Positions 16,509-26,497 of a DNA stretch of 55,888 nt are shown here, in pieces. Under the pieces are notes generated by a model. The model did no database searches. It was not told where the DNA came from and saw only the letters and a list, made by a program, of their open reading frames with translations. The translations under genes and the position numbers were made by a program. The DNA is from Neobacillus piezotolerans (lineage in GTDB: Bacteria; Bacillota; Bacilli; Bacillales; Cytobacillaceae): positions 1-55,888 of the forward strand of contig NZ_QNQT01000017.1 in NCBI RefSeq assembly GCF_003362805.1, given 5' to 3'. Each line of letters starts with the position of its first letter. Within the stretch, counting starts at the first letter, position 1.

Positions 16509-16583
16509 CTTTATCCTCCGATTCCCTTCTTCTTCTGCCTTCAGTATACCGAAGGAATCGCCGGGCTGCATCCGGAAGATGGA

Positions 16584-17549
16584 CTACTTGATCCTGAATG
16601 AAGCCTGATCGATGATTTCAATCGAAGCCTCTTTCCTTAAATCCTTCATAAGCTTGAACAAGGCGGCATCTTTTTCCTTGGCCTCTATCATACAATCGAT
16701 CTCAGGCACCGACCCTTTTACTTTCCGCAAAAATTCCAGGAACATCCGGGAATCGATATACCCCGCGTGGGCCCTGAACTCTTTTTCTGACTTTGGGCTC
16801 GAAATATGCATTTTAATGGGGAGGGGTGAAAATGACCATGTGCGCACCACCCTCTCCCACTCTTCCTCCCATCCCTCGCCGCCATTATGGGCCAGGTGGT
16901 GATGGTAATCAAAAACACAAGGGATGCCCAGCTTTTCACACAAATATAGGGCCTCTTTTATGGTAAAGGTCGTATCATCATTTTCAAGCATAATCATTTC
17001 CTGCAATTTCCTCGGGAGATAACCCCAATTGTGAATGAACATTTCCAATGCTTTTTCTTTATCTTTATACCCCCCGCCAATGTGGATGACACAGCGGTGC
17101 AAAGGGGGGATGCCCATTTCCTTTAACATACGGTAATGCATCGAAAGTGTCTGGATGGTCGTTTTTAGAATATCCTGCTTATTCGTATTCAGGACGACAA
17201 AATGGTCCGGATGGAAATCGATACGGGCCGGGTGCTCCCTCAAAAAGGCCGCAATATCCTTAAACCCCTCCTCAAGTGGGGATATGTAATCCCAATCGGT
17301 TAATTCCTCATGGTTCGCGAGTGGAATGAGCCGCGAGCTAAACCGGAAAAAGCGGATGTCATTAGCCAAATTATGCCGAAGCAGCCGGAGGCAATTCGCA
17401 AGGTTGGAAAGGGCAATCCGTTCCAGCTTCCGGATTGCGGCTTCCCTGTCTTTAAGCCGCTTGAATTGGGCGAACGTCATGGTCTGTGATGGGGAGCAGT
17501 GCTTAACAAGCGTGCTCATCGCGACATATCCAAGCCTGACTACCGTCAT
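16584..17549 (-). CDS. uvsE: UV DNA damage endonuclease UvsE/UvdE
   Basis: A 321-residue TIM-barrel endonuclease that nicks 5' of UV photoproducts, an alternative to UvrABC repair. Motifs include RFSSRLIPLANH, DFHPDHFVVLN, IHIGGGYKDKEKAL, LENDDTTFT, FDYHHHLAHN, KMHISSPKSEKEFRAHAGY and MIEAKEKDAAL, which contain the metal-binding His, Glu and Asp residues. I chose the ATG at 17549 after GGAGGG. In B. subtilis UvsE helps protect spores. Confidence 0.94.
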   Translation of the reverse strand: MTVVRLGYVAMSTLVKHCSPSQTMTFAQFKRLKDREAAIRKLERIALSNLANCLRLLRHNLANDIRFFRFSSRLIPLANHEELTDWDYISPLEEGFKDIAAFLREHPARIDFHPDHFVVLNTNKQDILKTTIQTLSMHYRMLKEMGIPPLHRCVIHIGGGYKDKEKALEMFIHNWGYLPRKLQEMIMLENDDTTFTIKEALYLCEKLGIPCVFDYHHHLAHNGGEGWEEEWERVVRTWSFSPLPIKMHISSPKSEKEFRAHAGYIDSRMFLEFLRKVKGSVPEIDCMIEAKEKDAALFKLMKDLRKEASIEIIDQASFRIK

Positions 17550-17628
17550 TTCACAACCCTCCAATATAATGGTTACTATTATTTTGGCCGCAAAAACTGA
17601 AATCCGCTCTCCCAAAAGAAACTGGAAA

Positions 17629-17666
17629 CAAAAAACACAGGCTCCCAAAAAACGGGACCCTGTGTC
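17629..17666 (-). terminator. Terminator of cshA
   Basis: On the minus strand ACACAGGGTCCC/GGGAGCCTGTGT with a T-rich loop and a small asymmetry is followed by TTTTTT. It lies just after the cshA stop and ahead of uvsE. Confidence 0.85.
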
Positions 17667-17674
17667 TTGAAAGG

Positions 17675-19162
17675 TTACTGTTTATTAAAGCTGCGCGGCT
17701 TTCCGCCAGTGCGCTTTTCGTATGGGCGCTTTTCGCCGCCGTAGCGGCCAGAGCCTTTGCGGCGGTCATAGCCGCCTTTGGAATCTCCGCGGCCGCCACG
17801 GTTGAATGGCTTTCGGTCACGGTCCCTTCTTTGTGGAAGAGGCGATTCCTCAGTCAGTTTGACAGGAGTTTGGTCTGGCTCCTTCGTCAGCATCTTCAAC
17901 ACAGCTGCAACAACTGTCGAAGCATCATGGTTCTCAAGAAGCTCAGCCGCAGCTTGCTTGTAGTATTGAAGGTTATTGGACTCAATTGTTTGTTCAATCC
18001 GCTCGACAACCGCTTTTTGCTGCCCTTCAAGCGCTTCATCAAGGGTTGGCGGCTTCATCCGTTCCATCTTGCGCTTCGTTGTCCTCTCGACTACTGCCAG
18101 ATAAGACTTTTCACGCGGCGTGATGAATGTTAAAGCAACGCCTGTTTTACCCGCGCGGCCTGTCCGTCCAATCCTATGGACATATGACTCGGGATCCTGC
18201 GGGATATCAAAATTGTATACGTGGGTAACGCCTGAAATATCGAGTCCGCGCGCGGCAACATCTGTCGCTACCAGGACATCGATGGAACCTTCCTTGAATT
18301 TCCTTAACACGGAAATACGTTTTGCCTGTGTTAGGTCTCCATGGATTCCTTCAGCTGTATAGCCCCTGAGCGTCAACGCCTCGGCAAGCTCATCAACACG
18401 GCGCTTTGTCCGGCCGAATACGATGGCCAGTTCCGGCGATTGGATATCAAGAAGCCTTGTCAGGACATCGAATTTATTCTTTTCCTGCACTTCCAGATAA
18501 TACTGTTCAATTGATGGAACAGTCATTTCCTTCGCTTTTACACGGACAATTTGCGGGTTTTTCATGAACTTCTCGGCCATTCTCTGAATAGGTGCCGGCA
18601 TAGTGGCAGAGAACAGCAGTGTTTGGCGCTCGGCAGGAATCTCGGCGAGGATTGTTTCAATATCTTCAATGAAGCCCATGTTCAGCATTTCATCCGCTTC
18701 ATCAAGAATGGCTGTATGAACCTGGTCAAGTCGCATTGTCTTTCTGTTGATATGGTCGAGGATACGCCCAGGAGTACCAACAATGATATGCGGGCCTTTT
18801 TTCAATGAACGGATTTGGCGGCTGATGTCCTGGCCTCCATAAATAGGAAGCACCTGAATCCGTTTGCCAGCACCGATTTTATAAAGTTCCTCGGAAACCT
18901 GGATGGCAAGCTCACGGGTTGGGGCAATGATGATTCCCTGGATGGCATGGTTGGAAGGGTTGATTTTTTCAACGAGCGGAATCCCAAAGGCAGCGGTTTT
19001 CCCTGTTCCAGTTTGGGCCTGCCCGATAAGGTCTTTGTTTTCCATGCTCAACGGAATGGTTTCCGCCTGGATTGGCGTTGCCTCTTCAAAGCCCATTTTA
19101 AGGACAGCTTTTAGGGTTTGTTGGCTGATGCCTAAATCTTCAAACTTGGTCAATGTTTTCAT
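17675..19162 (-). CDS. cshA: DEAD-box RNA helicase CshA
   Basis: A 495-residue ATP-dependent RNA helicase of the RNA degradosome and ribosome-assembly type. Motifs run Q motif ([15 protein letters not shown]), [47 protein letters not shown] and [10 protein letters not shown]. The C-terminal tail from about 430 is rich in Arg, Gly and Lys. The ATG at 19162 has its GGAG only 1-2 nt away. A TTG three codons in (19153) has better spacing, about 10 nt, and gives an N-terminus like known CshA, so the true start may be there. Confidence 0.95.
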   Translation of the reverse strand: MKTLTKFEDLGISQQTLKAVLKMGFEEATPIQAETIPLSMENKDLIGQAQTGTGKTAAFGIPLVEKINPSNHAIQGIIIAPTRELAIQVSEELYKIGAGKRIQVLPIYGGQDISRQIRSLKKGPHIIVGTPGRILDHINRKTMRLDQVHTAILDEADEMLNMGFIEDIETILAEIPAERQTLLFSATMPAPIQRMAEKFMKNPQIVRVKAKEMTVPSIEQYYLEVQEKNKFDVLTRLLDIQSPELAIVFGRTKRRVDELAEALTLRGYTAEGIHGDLTQAKRISVLRKFKEGSIDVLVATDVAARGLDISGVTHVYNFDIPQDPESYVHRIGRTGRAGKTGVALTFITPREKSYLAVVERTTKRKMERMKPPTLDEALEGQQKAVVERIEQTIESNNLQYYKQAAAELLENHDASTVVAAVLKMLTKEPDQTPVKLTEESPLPQRRDRDRKPFNRGGRGDSKGGYDRRKGSGRYGGEKRPYEKRTGGKPRSFNKQ

Positions 19163-19259
19163 TCTCCTTCATGTGTACCTGTAAATATAGTTTATACGTG
19201 CAGAAAAACGTCCCGAATTCACATAAGAGCACTGTTCCGTTTTCAATTCCCTATTTTAG

Positions 19260-19291
19260 CAAAAAAAAGACATTCTCCCAAAGGAGTATGC
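19260..19291 (-). terminator. Terminator of the alpha/beta hydrolase gene
   Basis: On the minus strand a CATACTCC/GGAGAATG hairpin with one mismatch and a TTTG loop is followed by TCTTTTTTTT. Confidence 0.65.
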
Positions 19292-19370
19292 CCTGATATG
19301 ACAACCTTTTAGACACGTTGGTGCTTATCATACCATTTCCAGCCGGATATTGCAATTAAGCAAACCTGCG

Positions 19371-20084
19371 CTAACAGGATTCAGGCAGGGCGGGTATTCC
19401 CTCCAGAAAGTCGTCTACCTGGGAAAAAAGGGCAGTTCTTTCCCGGCAGTGGCAAATATGGTGGGCTGATTCTTTTATATAGGATAGCTGCTTTTTCTCC
19501 GACGATATTGATTCATACAGGAATTCTGCGCTCTTCGGAGGTACCAATCCATCGCTCTCCCCCTGGGCAATAAAGGTTGGGGTTTTGATCAGGGACAACT
19601 GCGGCCGGATGAAACCGACCAGCTTCCTGAATTGCAGGGCAGCGGACAATGGGGTTTCGGTTATTTTTCGTTTATAGCGCAAAAATAATTCATTTTCCTC
19701 CAAAGTTCCGTTAATCAGATCCCGGGCCATTTCCCTCAGCTCAGCAGCCATCTGCCTTGGATTAAGGTAATAAGCAGCGGCGCTGAGAAGGACCAGCTTA
19801 TCCACTTTGTAATTCGCCGCAAGGTATCCGGCAATCAGCCCGCCCATTGAAAAGCCGATCACATATACCTGATCGCACTGTTCAGCCAACTCCAGATATT
19901 CCTTTTCAGCGCAGGAGATCCATTCGTTGAATTTTATTCCGCGAAGGGAAAGGGTTTCACCGTGCCCCGGCAAAGTCGGTATCCGGAAAGCCCACCCGGG
20001 ATGCATGCTTTTAAGATAGTCCGCGAGCGGTTCTACTTCATACGGAGCCCCGGTAAAACCATGGATGAATAAACAGCCTATCAT
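19371..20084 (-). CDS. Alpha/beta hydrolase, carboxylesterase-like
   Basis: A 237-residue soluble alpha/beta hydrolase. The nucleophile serine is in GFSMGGLIAG (about 98), preceded by the oxyanion strand FIHGFTGAPYE. The acid is likely Asp in QGESDGLVP, and the base His in KESAHHICHCRE. This resembles the monoacylglycerol lipase/Est30 group of bacilli. The substrate is not known. It lies 38 nt downstream of murF in the same direction, so the two may be cotranscribed. Confidence 0.8.
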   Translation of the reverse strand: MIGCLFIHGFTGAPYEVEPLADYLKSMHPGWAFRIPTLPGHGETLSLRGIKFNEWISCAEKEYLELAEQCDQVYVIGFSMGGLIAGYLAANYKVDKLVLLSAAAYYLNPRQMAAELREMARDLINGTLEENELFLRYKRKITETPLSAALQFRKLVGFIRPQLSLIKTPTFIAQGESDGLVPPKSAEFLYESISSEKKQLSYIKESAHHICHCRERTALFSQVDDFLEGIPALPESC

Positions 20085-20121
20085 ACCTGATCACTCCGGT
20101 TGCTAGTTGAATGATGATGCG

Positions 20122-21510
20122 TTAACGGTTTCCTTCTTTTTGAAGGGAGGCGACTACTTCTTCCAATTTCATTCCCCTTGAAGCTTTAACCAAAACCAGT
20201 GTATGGGAATCCGTATGTTTTTTTACTTCCCTGCTTAGCATTTCCTTGTCTTCGAATGCATAAACCCTCTCTTGCCCCAATACCTTCCTCGCACCTTCTG
20301 CAATCAGGGAACCTAGCTTTCCATAAGTAAAGACGAGGTCAATCTTCCCCGGGTCAAGCATTTCACCAATTTTAAGATGGTATTCCTTCTCGAGCGGTCC
20401 TAATTCCAACATATCCCCCAACACAAGAACCTTCTTCGCGTACCCGCCTAAATTGGCGACAAGCTCAATCGCCGCACTCATCGAAGTCGGACTTGCATTA
20501 TAGGCATCGTTGATGATTTTTTCCCCGTTCCGCCCTTCCGAAAGCTCCATCCTCATCTGCGTAAGCGTTACGGATTTCAAGCCAACCTTCATTTCCTCGA
20601 ATGACAAAGAGAAGTGGCGGGCGACAAGCATGGCCGCCAGCGCATTCATAATATTGTGCGTTCCGAGGACTGGCAGATAAAAACGCCCATCCGAAAGGTT
20701 CACCCTGAATTCATTCCCATGCGCGGATTGGGTAATTTCTACAGGGTATATAGTATTTGATTCACCACGGCCAAACGTTTGCAGCAGATAATGGCCGTCA
20801 TTTCCGGAAACCCTTTCCATCAGGAGCGGCTCGTCCCCATTCATGACCGCGACTCCGCCTTCCTTCAGGCCCTCGAGAATTTCAAGCTTTGCTTCGGCGA
20901 TTCCTTCCCTTGACCCGAGATCGAGCAAGTGGGACTCTCCAATATTCGTAATAATGACAGCCTCGGGGTTTGCCAGCCTGGTTAAAAATGAAATTTCGCC
21001 GCGGCTGCTCATACCCATTTCAAGGACAGCGATATCCGTGTCCTCATCCAAATTCAGGACTGTCAGTGGAAGGCCGAGATGGTTATTATAGTTGCCTTCC
21101 GTTTTTTGCACTTTGTATTTTACCGAGAGCAGGCTTGCAGCCATATCCTTAGTGGTTGTTTTTCCGTTGCTGCCTGTTATCCCCACTACTTTTACGCCAA
21201 GCTGGCGGCGGTAGGTTCTAGCCAGTTCCTGAAGCGCTTCAAGGCAATTGTCAACAATTAGAAGCGGAAGGCCTTGCGGCGGATTCGGTACATCTTTCTG
21301 CCAAAGGGCTGCTGCGGCGCCTTTTTCAATCGCGCTTTCCACATATTCATGCCCATCAACCTTTTCACCTTTAAACGGGATGAATAAATTGCCTTTTCGT
21401 ATTTTACGGGTATCGATGCAAACTCCGCTTATCCTTGACTCACCAAAGGGTGAGGCATCGTTCAGGACGGAAATCATTTTTGTGATTTCATTTATCGTTT
21501 TCCGAATCAA
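20122..21510 (-). CDS. murF: UDP-MurNAc-tripeptide-D-Ala-D-Ala ligase MurF
   Basis: A 462-residue Mur ligase that adds the D-Ala-D-Ala dipeptide made by Ddl to the UDP-MurNAc tripeptide. The N-terminal substrate domain (about 1-100) is followed by the P-loop GITGSNGKTTTKD, the carbamylated-Lys region (MGMSSRGEISFL) and INDAYNASPTSM. The C-terminal domain begins about 320. The gene follows ddl, as in other bacilli. Confidence 0.97.
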   Translation of the reverse strand: MIRKTINEITKMISVLNDASPFGESRISGVCIDTRKIRKGNLFIPFKGEKVDGHEYVESAIEKGAAAALWQKDVPNPPQGLPLLIVDNCLEALQELARTYRRQLGVKVVGITGSNGKTTTKDMAASLLSVKYKVQKTEGNYNNHLGLPLTVLNLDEDTDIAVLEMGMSSRGEISFLTRLANPEAVIITNIGESHLLDLGSREGIAEAKLEILEGLKEGGVAVMNGDEPLLMERVSGNDGHYLLQTFGRGESNTIYPVEITQSAHGNEFRVNLSDGRFYLPVLGTHNIMNALAAMLVARHFSLSFEEMKVGLKSVTLTQMRMELSEGRNGEKIINDAYNASPTSMSAAIELVANLGGYAKKVLVLGDMLELGPLEKEYHLKIGEMLDPGKIDLVFTYGKLGSLIAEGARKVLGQERVYAFEDKEMLSREVKKHTDSHTLVLVKASRGMKLEEVVASLQKEGNR

Positions 21511-21563
21511 TCGGATTACCTCCTACTTAGAACGCAAAATGGCCCAATGTATCATCAATCGCC

Positions 21564-21592
21564 ATAAAAAGGACACTGCTCCTGCCGTGTCC
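21564..21592 (-). terminator. Terminator of ddl
   Basis: On the minus strand GGACAC/GTGTCC with a 10-nt loop is followed by TTTTTATGG. It lies 15 nt past the ddl stop and ahead of murF. Confidence 0.65.
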
Positions 21593-21606
21593 CGCCCGCC
21601 ATTTTC

Positions 21607-22677
21607 CTAAAATGTATATTTGATGCTTTGTTTTTCCGCATGCCTTTCAAGGGCCAGGCTAACCAGCCTCTCAATAAGCTCCGGATATTCCACTCCGGTA
21701 TGTTTCCAAAGAAGCGGGAACATGCTGACTGGAGTGAAACCAGGCATTGTATTCACTTCATTGATCAAGACGGTTCCATTTTCGGCCAGGAAGAAGTCCG
21801 CCCTTACAAGCCCCGAGCAATCAAGGGCCTTGAAGGCTTTGACCGCCATTTCCTTGATCCGCTCGTACGCCGCGCCGTCAATATCCGCCGGTATGATGAG
21901 AGCTGTGTCCCCATCCTCGTATTTTGCTTTATAATCATAAAAGTCGGTTTTTGGGACGATTTCACCGGCAACCGAAACGTCCGGATTGTCGTTGCCTAGA
22001 ACGCCGACTTCTATTTCCCTTGCGGTGACACCCACTTCAACAATTACCTTCCTGTCAAAGAGGAACGCTTCCCCAAACGCTTGCTCCAACTCCGCACGGT
22101 TCCGGCATTTGCTGATTCCGACGCTTGAACCAAGATTAGCGGGCTTCACGAAGCATGGATACCCAAGCTTTTGCTCAACTTTCTCATAAGCTCCGGCCTT
22201 ATCAGCCTCCCACTCACTGCGGATGAAGGAAGTGTAATCGACCTGGGCAAGGCCTGCTTCGGCGAAAATATTTTTCATAATCACTTTATCCATGCCCGCC
22301 GCGGACGCGAGCACACCGTTCCCAACATAAGGAAGGTTGAGCAATTCCAAAAGCCCCTGCACAGTCCCGTCCTCCCCATTCGGCCCATGCAATAGCGGGA
22401 AAATCACGTCAAGTCCGCCATCACTTTGCGGTCCGGCAAAAATAGCCGGGGCAAGCTTGCCTTCTTCCGATTCCGGGGAAAATTCCAACTCTTTTACAGA
22501 GCTGACCGGCCCCTGAAGCTGCGGGCCTTTTACCCACCTTCCTTCTTCAGTTATATAGATTGGATAAATATTGAATTTTTCAACATCAAGCGCCTTGATT
22601 ACAGCCATGGCGGTTTGCAAAGAAACTTTATGCTCCGCGGATTTTCCGCCATATAATAACCCCAGTTTTGTTTTCAT
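21607..22677 (-). CDS. ddl: D-alanine-D-alanine ligase
   Basis: A 356-residue ATP-grasp ligase. Motifs are [11 protein letters not shown] at the N-terminus, [27 protein letters not shown] and [18 protein letters not shown] at the metal site. The omega-loop residues FYDYKAKY carry the Tyr typical of true D-Ala-D-Ala ligases; D-lactate enzymes have Phe there. I chose the ATG at 22677 behind GGAGG. It uses D-alanine from Alr and feeds MurF. Confidence 0.96.
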   Translation of the reverse strand: MKTKLGLLYGGKSAEHKVSLQTAMAVIKALDVEKFNIYPIYITEEGRWVKGPQLQGPVSSVKELEFSPESEEGKLAPAIFAGPQSDGGLDVIFPLLHGPNGEDGTVQGLLELLNLPYVGNGVLASAAGMDKVIMKNIFAEAGLAQVDYTSFIRSEWEADKAGAYEKVEQKLGYPCFVKPANLGSSVGISKCRNRAELEQAFGEAFLFDRKVIVEVGVTAREIEVGVLGNDNPDVSVAGEIVPKTDFYDYKAKYEDGDTALIIPADIDGAAYERIKEMAVKAFKALDCSGLVRADFFLAENGTVLINEVNTMPGFTPVSMFPLLWKHTGVEYPELIERLVSLALERHAEKQSIKYTF

Positions 22678-23008
22678 GCGATAACCTCCGTAAATTAATG
22701 CCCTCAAGCAAATCATGGGCAATTTTTTCTGCTATATGAATCTGGCTTTCCTATTTTACCACCACGGAAAGGAAGATAGGTAAGATATCGTATTGTTTCT
22801 TATCAGTTTATGAAGGCGGCGGCCCGGCCAAAAACCAATCAACTGGAATATTGCCATTCCCAATACCGAAAAGCTTTTTAAAAACTTGCTTTATGGCTTT
22901 TTCCCTTTTTGGCTGGTGTATGCAAAAATAATCCTTTTCGGACCGCCAATCCTTTTATGTAGCCGGATGGAATGCGAAGGGCTGCCAGCTTGATAACGCC
23001 CGTCTGGA
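22678..23008. other. Intergenic region upstream of ddl
   Basis: About 330 bp without a supported gene. It must hold the ddl promoter and the 3' end of the upstream unknown gene's transcript. I see no strong hairpin with a T-tract and no convincing promoter. Small ORFs here lack ribosome sites. Confidence 0.5.
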
Positions 23009-23791
23009 TTAACTAACGAACAATCGCCAATCCTTTGTTTTTTTATCAAAAACGAGTTTCGCATGGCACGGTTTTCTGACAGACCTCCCATACGCTTCCG
23101 CCATGTCGTCCATGTTCGCAAAATCGCCGACGATCCAGATGGGGATTTCGACCCTGCCCCTTTGGGTATCGGCATCCCTGATTGAAATGCAGATACCTTC
23201 CTTCATAAATGACGTAAGGGGGAGAAGCAGCTCCTTGTTTACGATTGGATAAGAACGTTTTTTCCTGATGCCGAAAAGGGTTTTCTCCACTTTCAAATCG
23301 CCAAGCTTTAAAGGAATGACATTGCTCAGCATGGTGAAAAAGTCCAGCAGATTTCGATAATACGTCTTATTGAACCAGCCATCGTCATGGGCAAGGTAAA
23401 CAAACCGGTTGCCAAGCTGATTATAAAAAGGAGGCTTTAAATGCTGTTTGATGTGTCCAAGATAGAGCAATTCCGCAAGGTCCTGGCCGTTCAGTTCATT
23501 GAGCCCTTCCTCTTCGTCAAAATCGACCCAGCAGAAGTCCCCATAGCCATTTACATCTTCACGGGCAAGCTTTTCTATCTTATCCCTAGGTACATATTCA
23601 AGCCTTGTATGGCGGTTGAATTCCCCATCATCGAATTGGTGTTTCAATAAAAGGAGATGATTTGCAAAGCCTGAAAAAGCAGCGGCGAATTCACTGAATT
23701 CGATGCCGCAGGACATAACATATTGGGCTTGCTGATTTAAATGGACATAGATGAGGTCGCGTAAGTCCCGACTATGCTTTTTCAAAGGCAT
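23009..23791 (-). CDS. Uncharacterised conserved-looking protein (260 aa)
   Basis: I do not recognise this 260-residue protein. It has no signal peptide or membrane segment and is rich in aromatic and charged residues. Visible stretches are MPLKKHSRDLRDLIYVHLN, FCWVDFDEEEGLNELNG, LAHDDGWFNKTYYRNLLDFF, IPIWIVGDFANMDDMAEAY and KTKDWRLFVS. The length of the open frame and codon use like its neighbours make it a real gene. It stands alone between ddl and mgtE. It could be a Bacillaceae-specific cytosolic protein; no function is offered. Confidence 0.7.
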   Translation of the reverse strand: MPLKKHSRDLRDLIYVHLNQQAQYVMSCGIEFSEFAAAFSGFANHLLLLKHQFDDGEFNRHTRLEYVPRDKIEKLAREDVNGYGDFCWVDFDEEEGLNELNGQDLAELLYLGHIKQHLKPPFYNQLGNRFVYLAHDDGWFNKTYYRNLLDFFTMLSNVIPLKLGDLKVEKTLFGIRKKRSYPIVNKELLLPLTSFMKEGICISIRDADTQRGRVEIPIWIVGDFANMDDMAEAYGRSVRKPCHAKLVFDKKTKDWRLFVS

Positions 23792-24054
23792 ACTCCTCCA
23801 ATCTGAATTAAAGTTCCCTACCCATCATAACAAAATCCGGGAGAAAATTCGCATTTCAATTCGTTTACAAAAACACATGTTTAATCCTAAAACAAAAGGT
23901 GCCCCTGAGCCGTTTGCCTATTTACCCGAAATTTTGGGAATCCTGTGACAGAACAAATTCCAAACCGCCTTTTTTCGGTTTTTATTTTCAAATCACCGCC
24001 AATTTTCATATAATGAAACATGGCAGCGAGGCTGCTGGAAAGGAGCGTGAGCGC

Positions 24055-25413
24055 ATGATTAAGAACATGACAGGGGATCAGATTACCCTTCAGGTAATCA
24101 AAGCCATCAAAGAAAACAAAAAGAAGGACTTCGAAGCGATTCTTGATGAACTCCAGCCTTATGACGTGGCCAAGCTTTATGAAAGCTTTCCGGAAAAACA
24201 CAAGACACGCTTCCTCCTTTTCCTGAACCCGCATCTTCTCGCCGATTTACTCGAGGAGCTTGACACAGATGAGCAGCATGAAGTACTGAATAAACTGGGG
24301 ATAGAAAAGACAAGCAAAGTCCTTGACCTAATGGATAATGACGACCTTGCCTCCCTCCTTGAAGAGCTATCGCCAGAAAGAATAACCGCGCTCCTGTCCG
24401 GGATGAAAAAAGAAGAGTCGAAAATCGTCCGGGATATCATGAACTATCCGCCGGAAACAGCGGGTAGGCTAATGACAAACCGGTTTGTCTGGATCCGGAA
24501 TTACTATACAGTCCGGGAAGCAGTCGGCAAGCTCAAGTCATTTGCCGATTTTGCCGAAACCCTCAATTATTTATATGTAATCGATGAACAAAGGCGACTC
24601 GTGGGCGTAGTTTCCTACCGAGACCTGCTTATTGCCGACGCGGATGAGGCCATTAATACTATTATGTACGAACGGGTCATTTCCGTATCCGATATGATGG
24701 ACCAGGAAGAAGTTGCAAGGATGATTGAACGGTATGACTTCATGGCCATACCAGTCGTGAATGCTGAAAATGTACTTGTTGGAATCGTGACCGTCGACGA
24801 TATTATCGACGTTGTGATCCAGGAGGCGAACGAAGACATCGAAAAACTTTCGGCCTCTGGTAAATCAATCGACTTTGACACAAAGGCATTCGTTGCCGCA
24901 TATAGGAGGCTTCCCTGGCTCATACTTCTCCTGTTTATAGGTCTGGTCTCGGGAAAAATCATCAGTTCCTATTCAGAAACGTTAGAAAAAGCAGTTTCAC
25001 TCGCATTCTTCATGCCAATGATTTCCGGCATGACCGGGAATACCGGGACACAGTCGCTTGCCGTTGTCGTCCGTGGGCTGATTTCGAACGATATTGATAA
25101 AAAGGTTATCACCCGCCTGATCGGAAGGGAACTTGGAGTCGGCCTGATCATTGGCTTAACGTGCTCCATCCTTATTTCTGTTATCGCCTATGTCTGGCAG
25201 GGCAACTTCATACTAGGCATTGTCGTGGGAAGCTCACTTTTCCTGACATTGATTATCGGGACACTCGCGGGAACGGTCATTCCTATCGTCCTCTATCATT
25301 TTAAAATAGACCCGGCCGTCGCTTCAGGGCCTCTGATTACAACGCTGAACGATATTTTTTCCCTCATCACCTATTTCGGAATCGCGACATTGTTCATACA
25401 CAAGCTAATGTAA
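24055..25413 (+). CDS. mgtE: Magnesium transporter MgtE
   Basis: A 452-residue MgtE. The N-terminal superhelical domain covers about 1-125, tandem CBS domains about 130-255, then a plug helix and five membrane helices. The membrane part includes FFMPMISGMTGNTGTQSL, the conserved pore region. The chosen ATG (24055) follows AAAGGAG; the longer frame would add a non-conserved extension. B. subtilis mgtE has an M-box riboswitch, but no M-box sequence was recognised in the 260-bp leader here. Confidence 0.95.
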   Translation: MIKNMTGDQITLQVIKAIKENKKKDFEAILDELQPYDVAKLYESFPEKHKTRFLLFLNPHLLADLLEELDTDEQHEVLNKLGIEKTSKVLDLMDNDDLASLLEELSPERITALLSGMKKEESKIVRDIMNYPPETAGRLMTNRFVWIRNYYTVREAVGKLKSFADFAETLNYLYVIDEQRRLVGVVSYRDLLIADADEAINTIMYERVISVSDMMDQEEVARMIERYDFMAIPVVNAENVLVGIVTVDDIIDVVIQEANEDIEKLSASGKSIDFDTKAFVAAYRRLPWLILLLFIGLVSGKIISSYSETLEKAVSLAFFMPMISGMTGNTGTQSLAVVVRGLISNDIDKKVITRLIGRELGVGLIIGLTCSILISVIAYVWQGNFILGIVVGSSLFLTLIIGTLAGTVIPIVLYHFKIDPAVASGPLITTLNDIFSLITYFGIATLFIHKLM

Positions 25414-25437
25414 AGGGGCATCCGCCCCTTTTTTTGT
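25412..25437 (+). terminator. Terminator of mgtE
   Basis: AAAGGGGC-ATCC-GCCCCTTT followed by T's, directly after the mgtE stop. It may also serve the convergent kinase gene. Confidence 0.88.
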
Positions 25438-25443
25438 ATTATT

Positions 25444-26334
25444 TTATGGGGCGATGGCGAATAAGTGGTGTTTTAACACGTTAATTAACACAGGGGTTTC
25501 AAGGTATACCTCCCCATCCGTATCAGCATCCATCGCTCCTGCCGTATGAATTGCAATCTTCCTTCCGCTGCAATGGAGCAGTTCATTCGCCGGGCCGCCA
25601 TCAGGGAGTGTAACATCCGTAGCCAATATTTCTTTCACAAGCGCCAAACTCGTATTCTTGATAATAAAAATATTCGCCTTTCCGTCATCAATTTCAATAT
25701 TTTGGAATGGCAGCTCATTTGTCCCGATATACCGCCCGTTCGCGGCTAGGACCATAACCGCTTCCCCGGCAAAGCGCTCCCCGTCACAGTCAATCGTATA
25801 CCGGAATGGCTCCATCTCCCTCATTGTTCTCATGGCGCTTAAATAATAACTTACCTTCCCTAGAAGCGCTTTCTCGGATCCTTTTATATTATTGGACGCC
25901 TCCGCCACGAGTCCGATCCCTAAAAAATTCAGGGCGTACTGGCCATTGATTTCCATGGCGTCAATCGGAATGGGGGTTCCCGAAAGAATCGCCTCCGCGG
26001 CTTTTTGGATATCCTGCGGGATGCCGAGAGTCCTTGCGAAATCATTGCATGTCCCTCCTGGCAAAATGGCCAGCAGCGGCCGTTTCTCAAGCGGGCAAAG
26101 GCCATTAATGCCTTCATGGACAGTTCCATCCCCTCCAAGGATGATGGCAAGGTCCGCCCACTCACCATATTTCGAGCAAAGCTCCTGGGCATGGCCTGGC
26201 CGTTCCGTTTTTAAAAGCAACAGTTCTTCTATTCCGGGGCTCAGAATCGGGATGCATTCACCCAGCGCTTTCCTTATACTCTTCTGGCCCGCGTTGCCGT
26301 TGTAAATCAGGACCGCCCGTTTAAAAGTGGCCAT
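25444..26334 (-). CDS. Diacylglycerol/lipid kinase family protein (YegS/BmrU-like)
   Basis: A 296-residue member of the DAGK catalytic family. The nucleotide-binding motif is ILGGDGTVHEGINGL, followed by LAILPGGTCNDFARTLGI. The C-terminal beta-sandwich is as in YegS and BmrU. It would phosphorylate a lipid such as diacylglycerol, sphingosine-like or isoprenoid alcohol; the substrate cannot be told. The ATG follows GGAGGAG. It is convergent with mgtE. Confidence 0.85.
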   Translation of the reverse strand: MATFKRAVLIYNGNAGQKSIRKALGECIPILSPGIEELLLLKTERPGHAQELCSKYGEWADLAIILGGDGTVHEGINGLCPLEKRPLLAILPGGTCNDFARTLGIPQDIQKAAEAILSGTPIPIDAMEINGQYALNFLGIGLVAEASNNIKGSEKALLGKVSYYLSAMRTMREMEPFRYTIDCDGERFAGEAVMVLAANGRYIGTNELPFQNIEIDDGKANIFIIKNTSLALVKEILATDVTLPDGGPANELLHCSGRKIAIHTAGAMDADTDGEVYLETPVLINVLKHHLFAIAP

Positions 26335-26497
26335 GCCCCTCTCCTCCTCATGATGATTTCCATTTCCATTTTCATTCCTATACCCACCTTCTCCCTCCGT
26401 GCTAACATTCCCAAAAAAGTTAACAGTTTAGCCAGTTCGTTGTCGGGTATATCACCAATATCCCGAATATATCGAAAATCAGAAGGAGTGAAGAATA

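Noticed and set aside
16509-16640. Sigma-W promoter for ydbS-ydbT, as in B. subtilis
   Set aside because: No TGAAAC-N16-CGTA sequence upstream of ydbS; only a partial CGGTA word was found.
22891-23175. 94-codon ORF overlapping the end of the unknown 260-residue gene
   Set aside because: It is an out-of-frame shadow of the longer gene with low-complexity basic composition.
23792-24054. M-box magnesium riboswitch ahead of mgtE
   Set aside because: The expected conserved M-box segments were not seen, and the leader is short.
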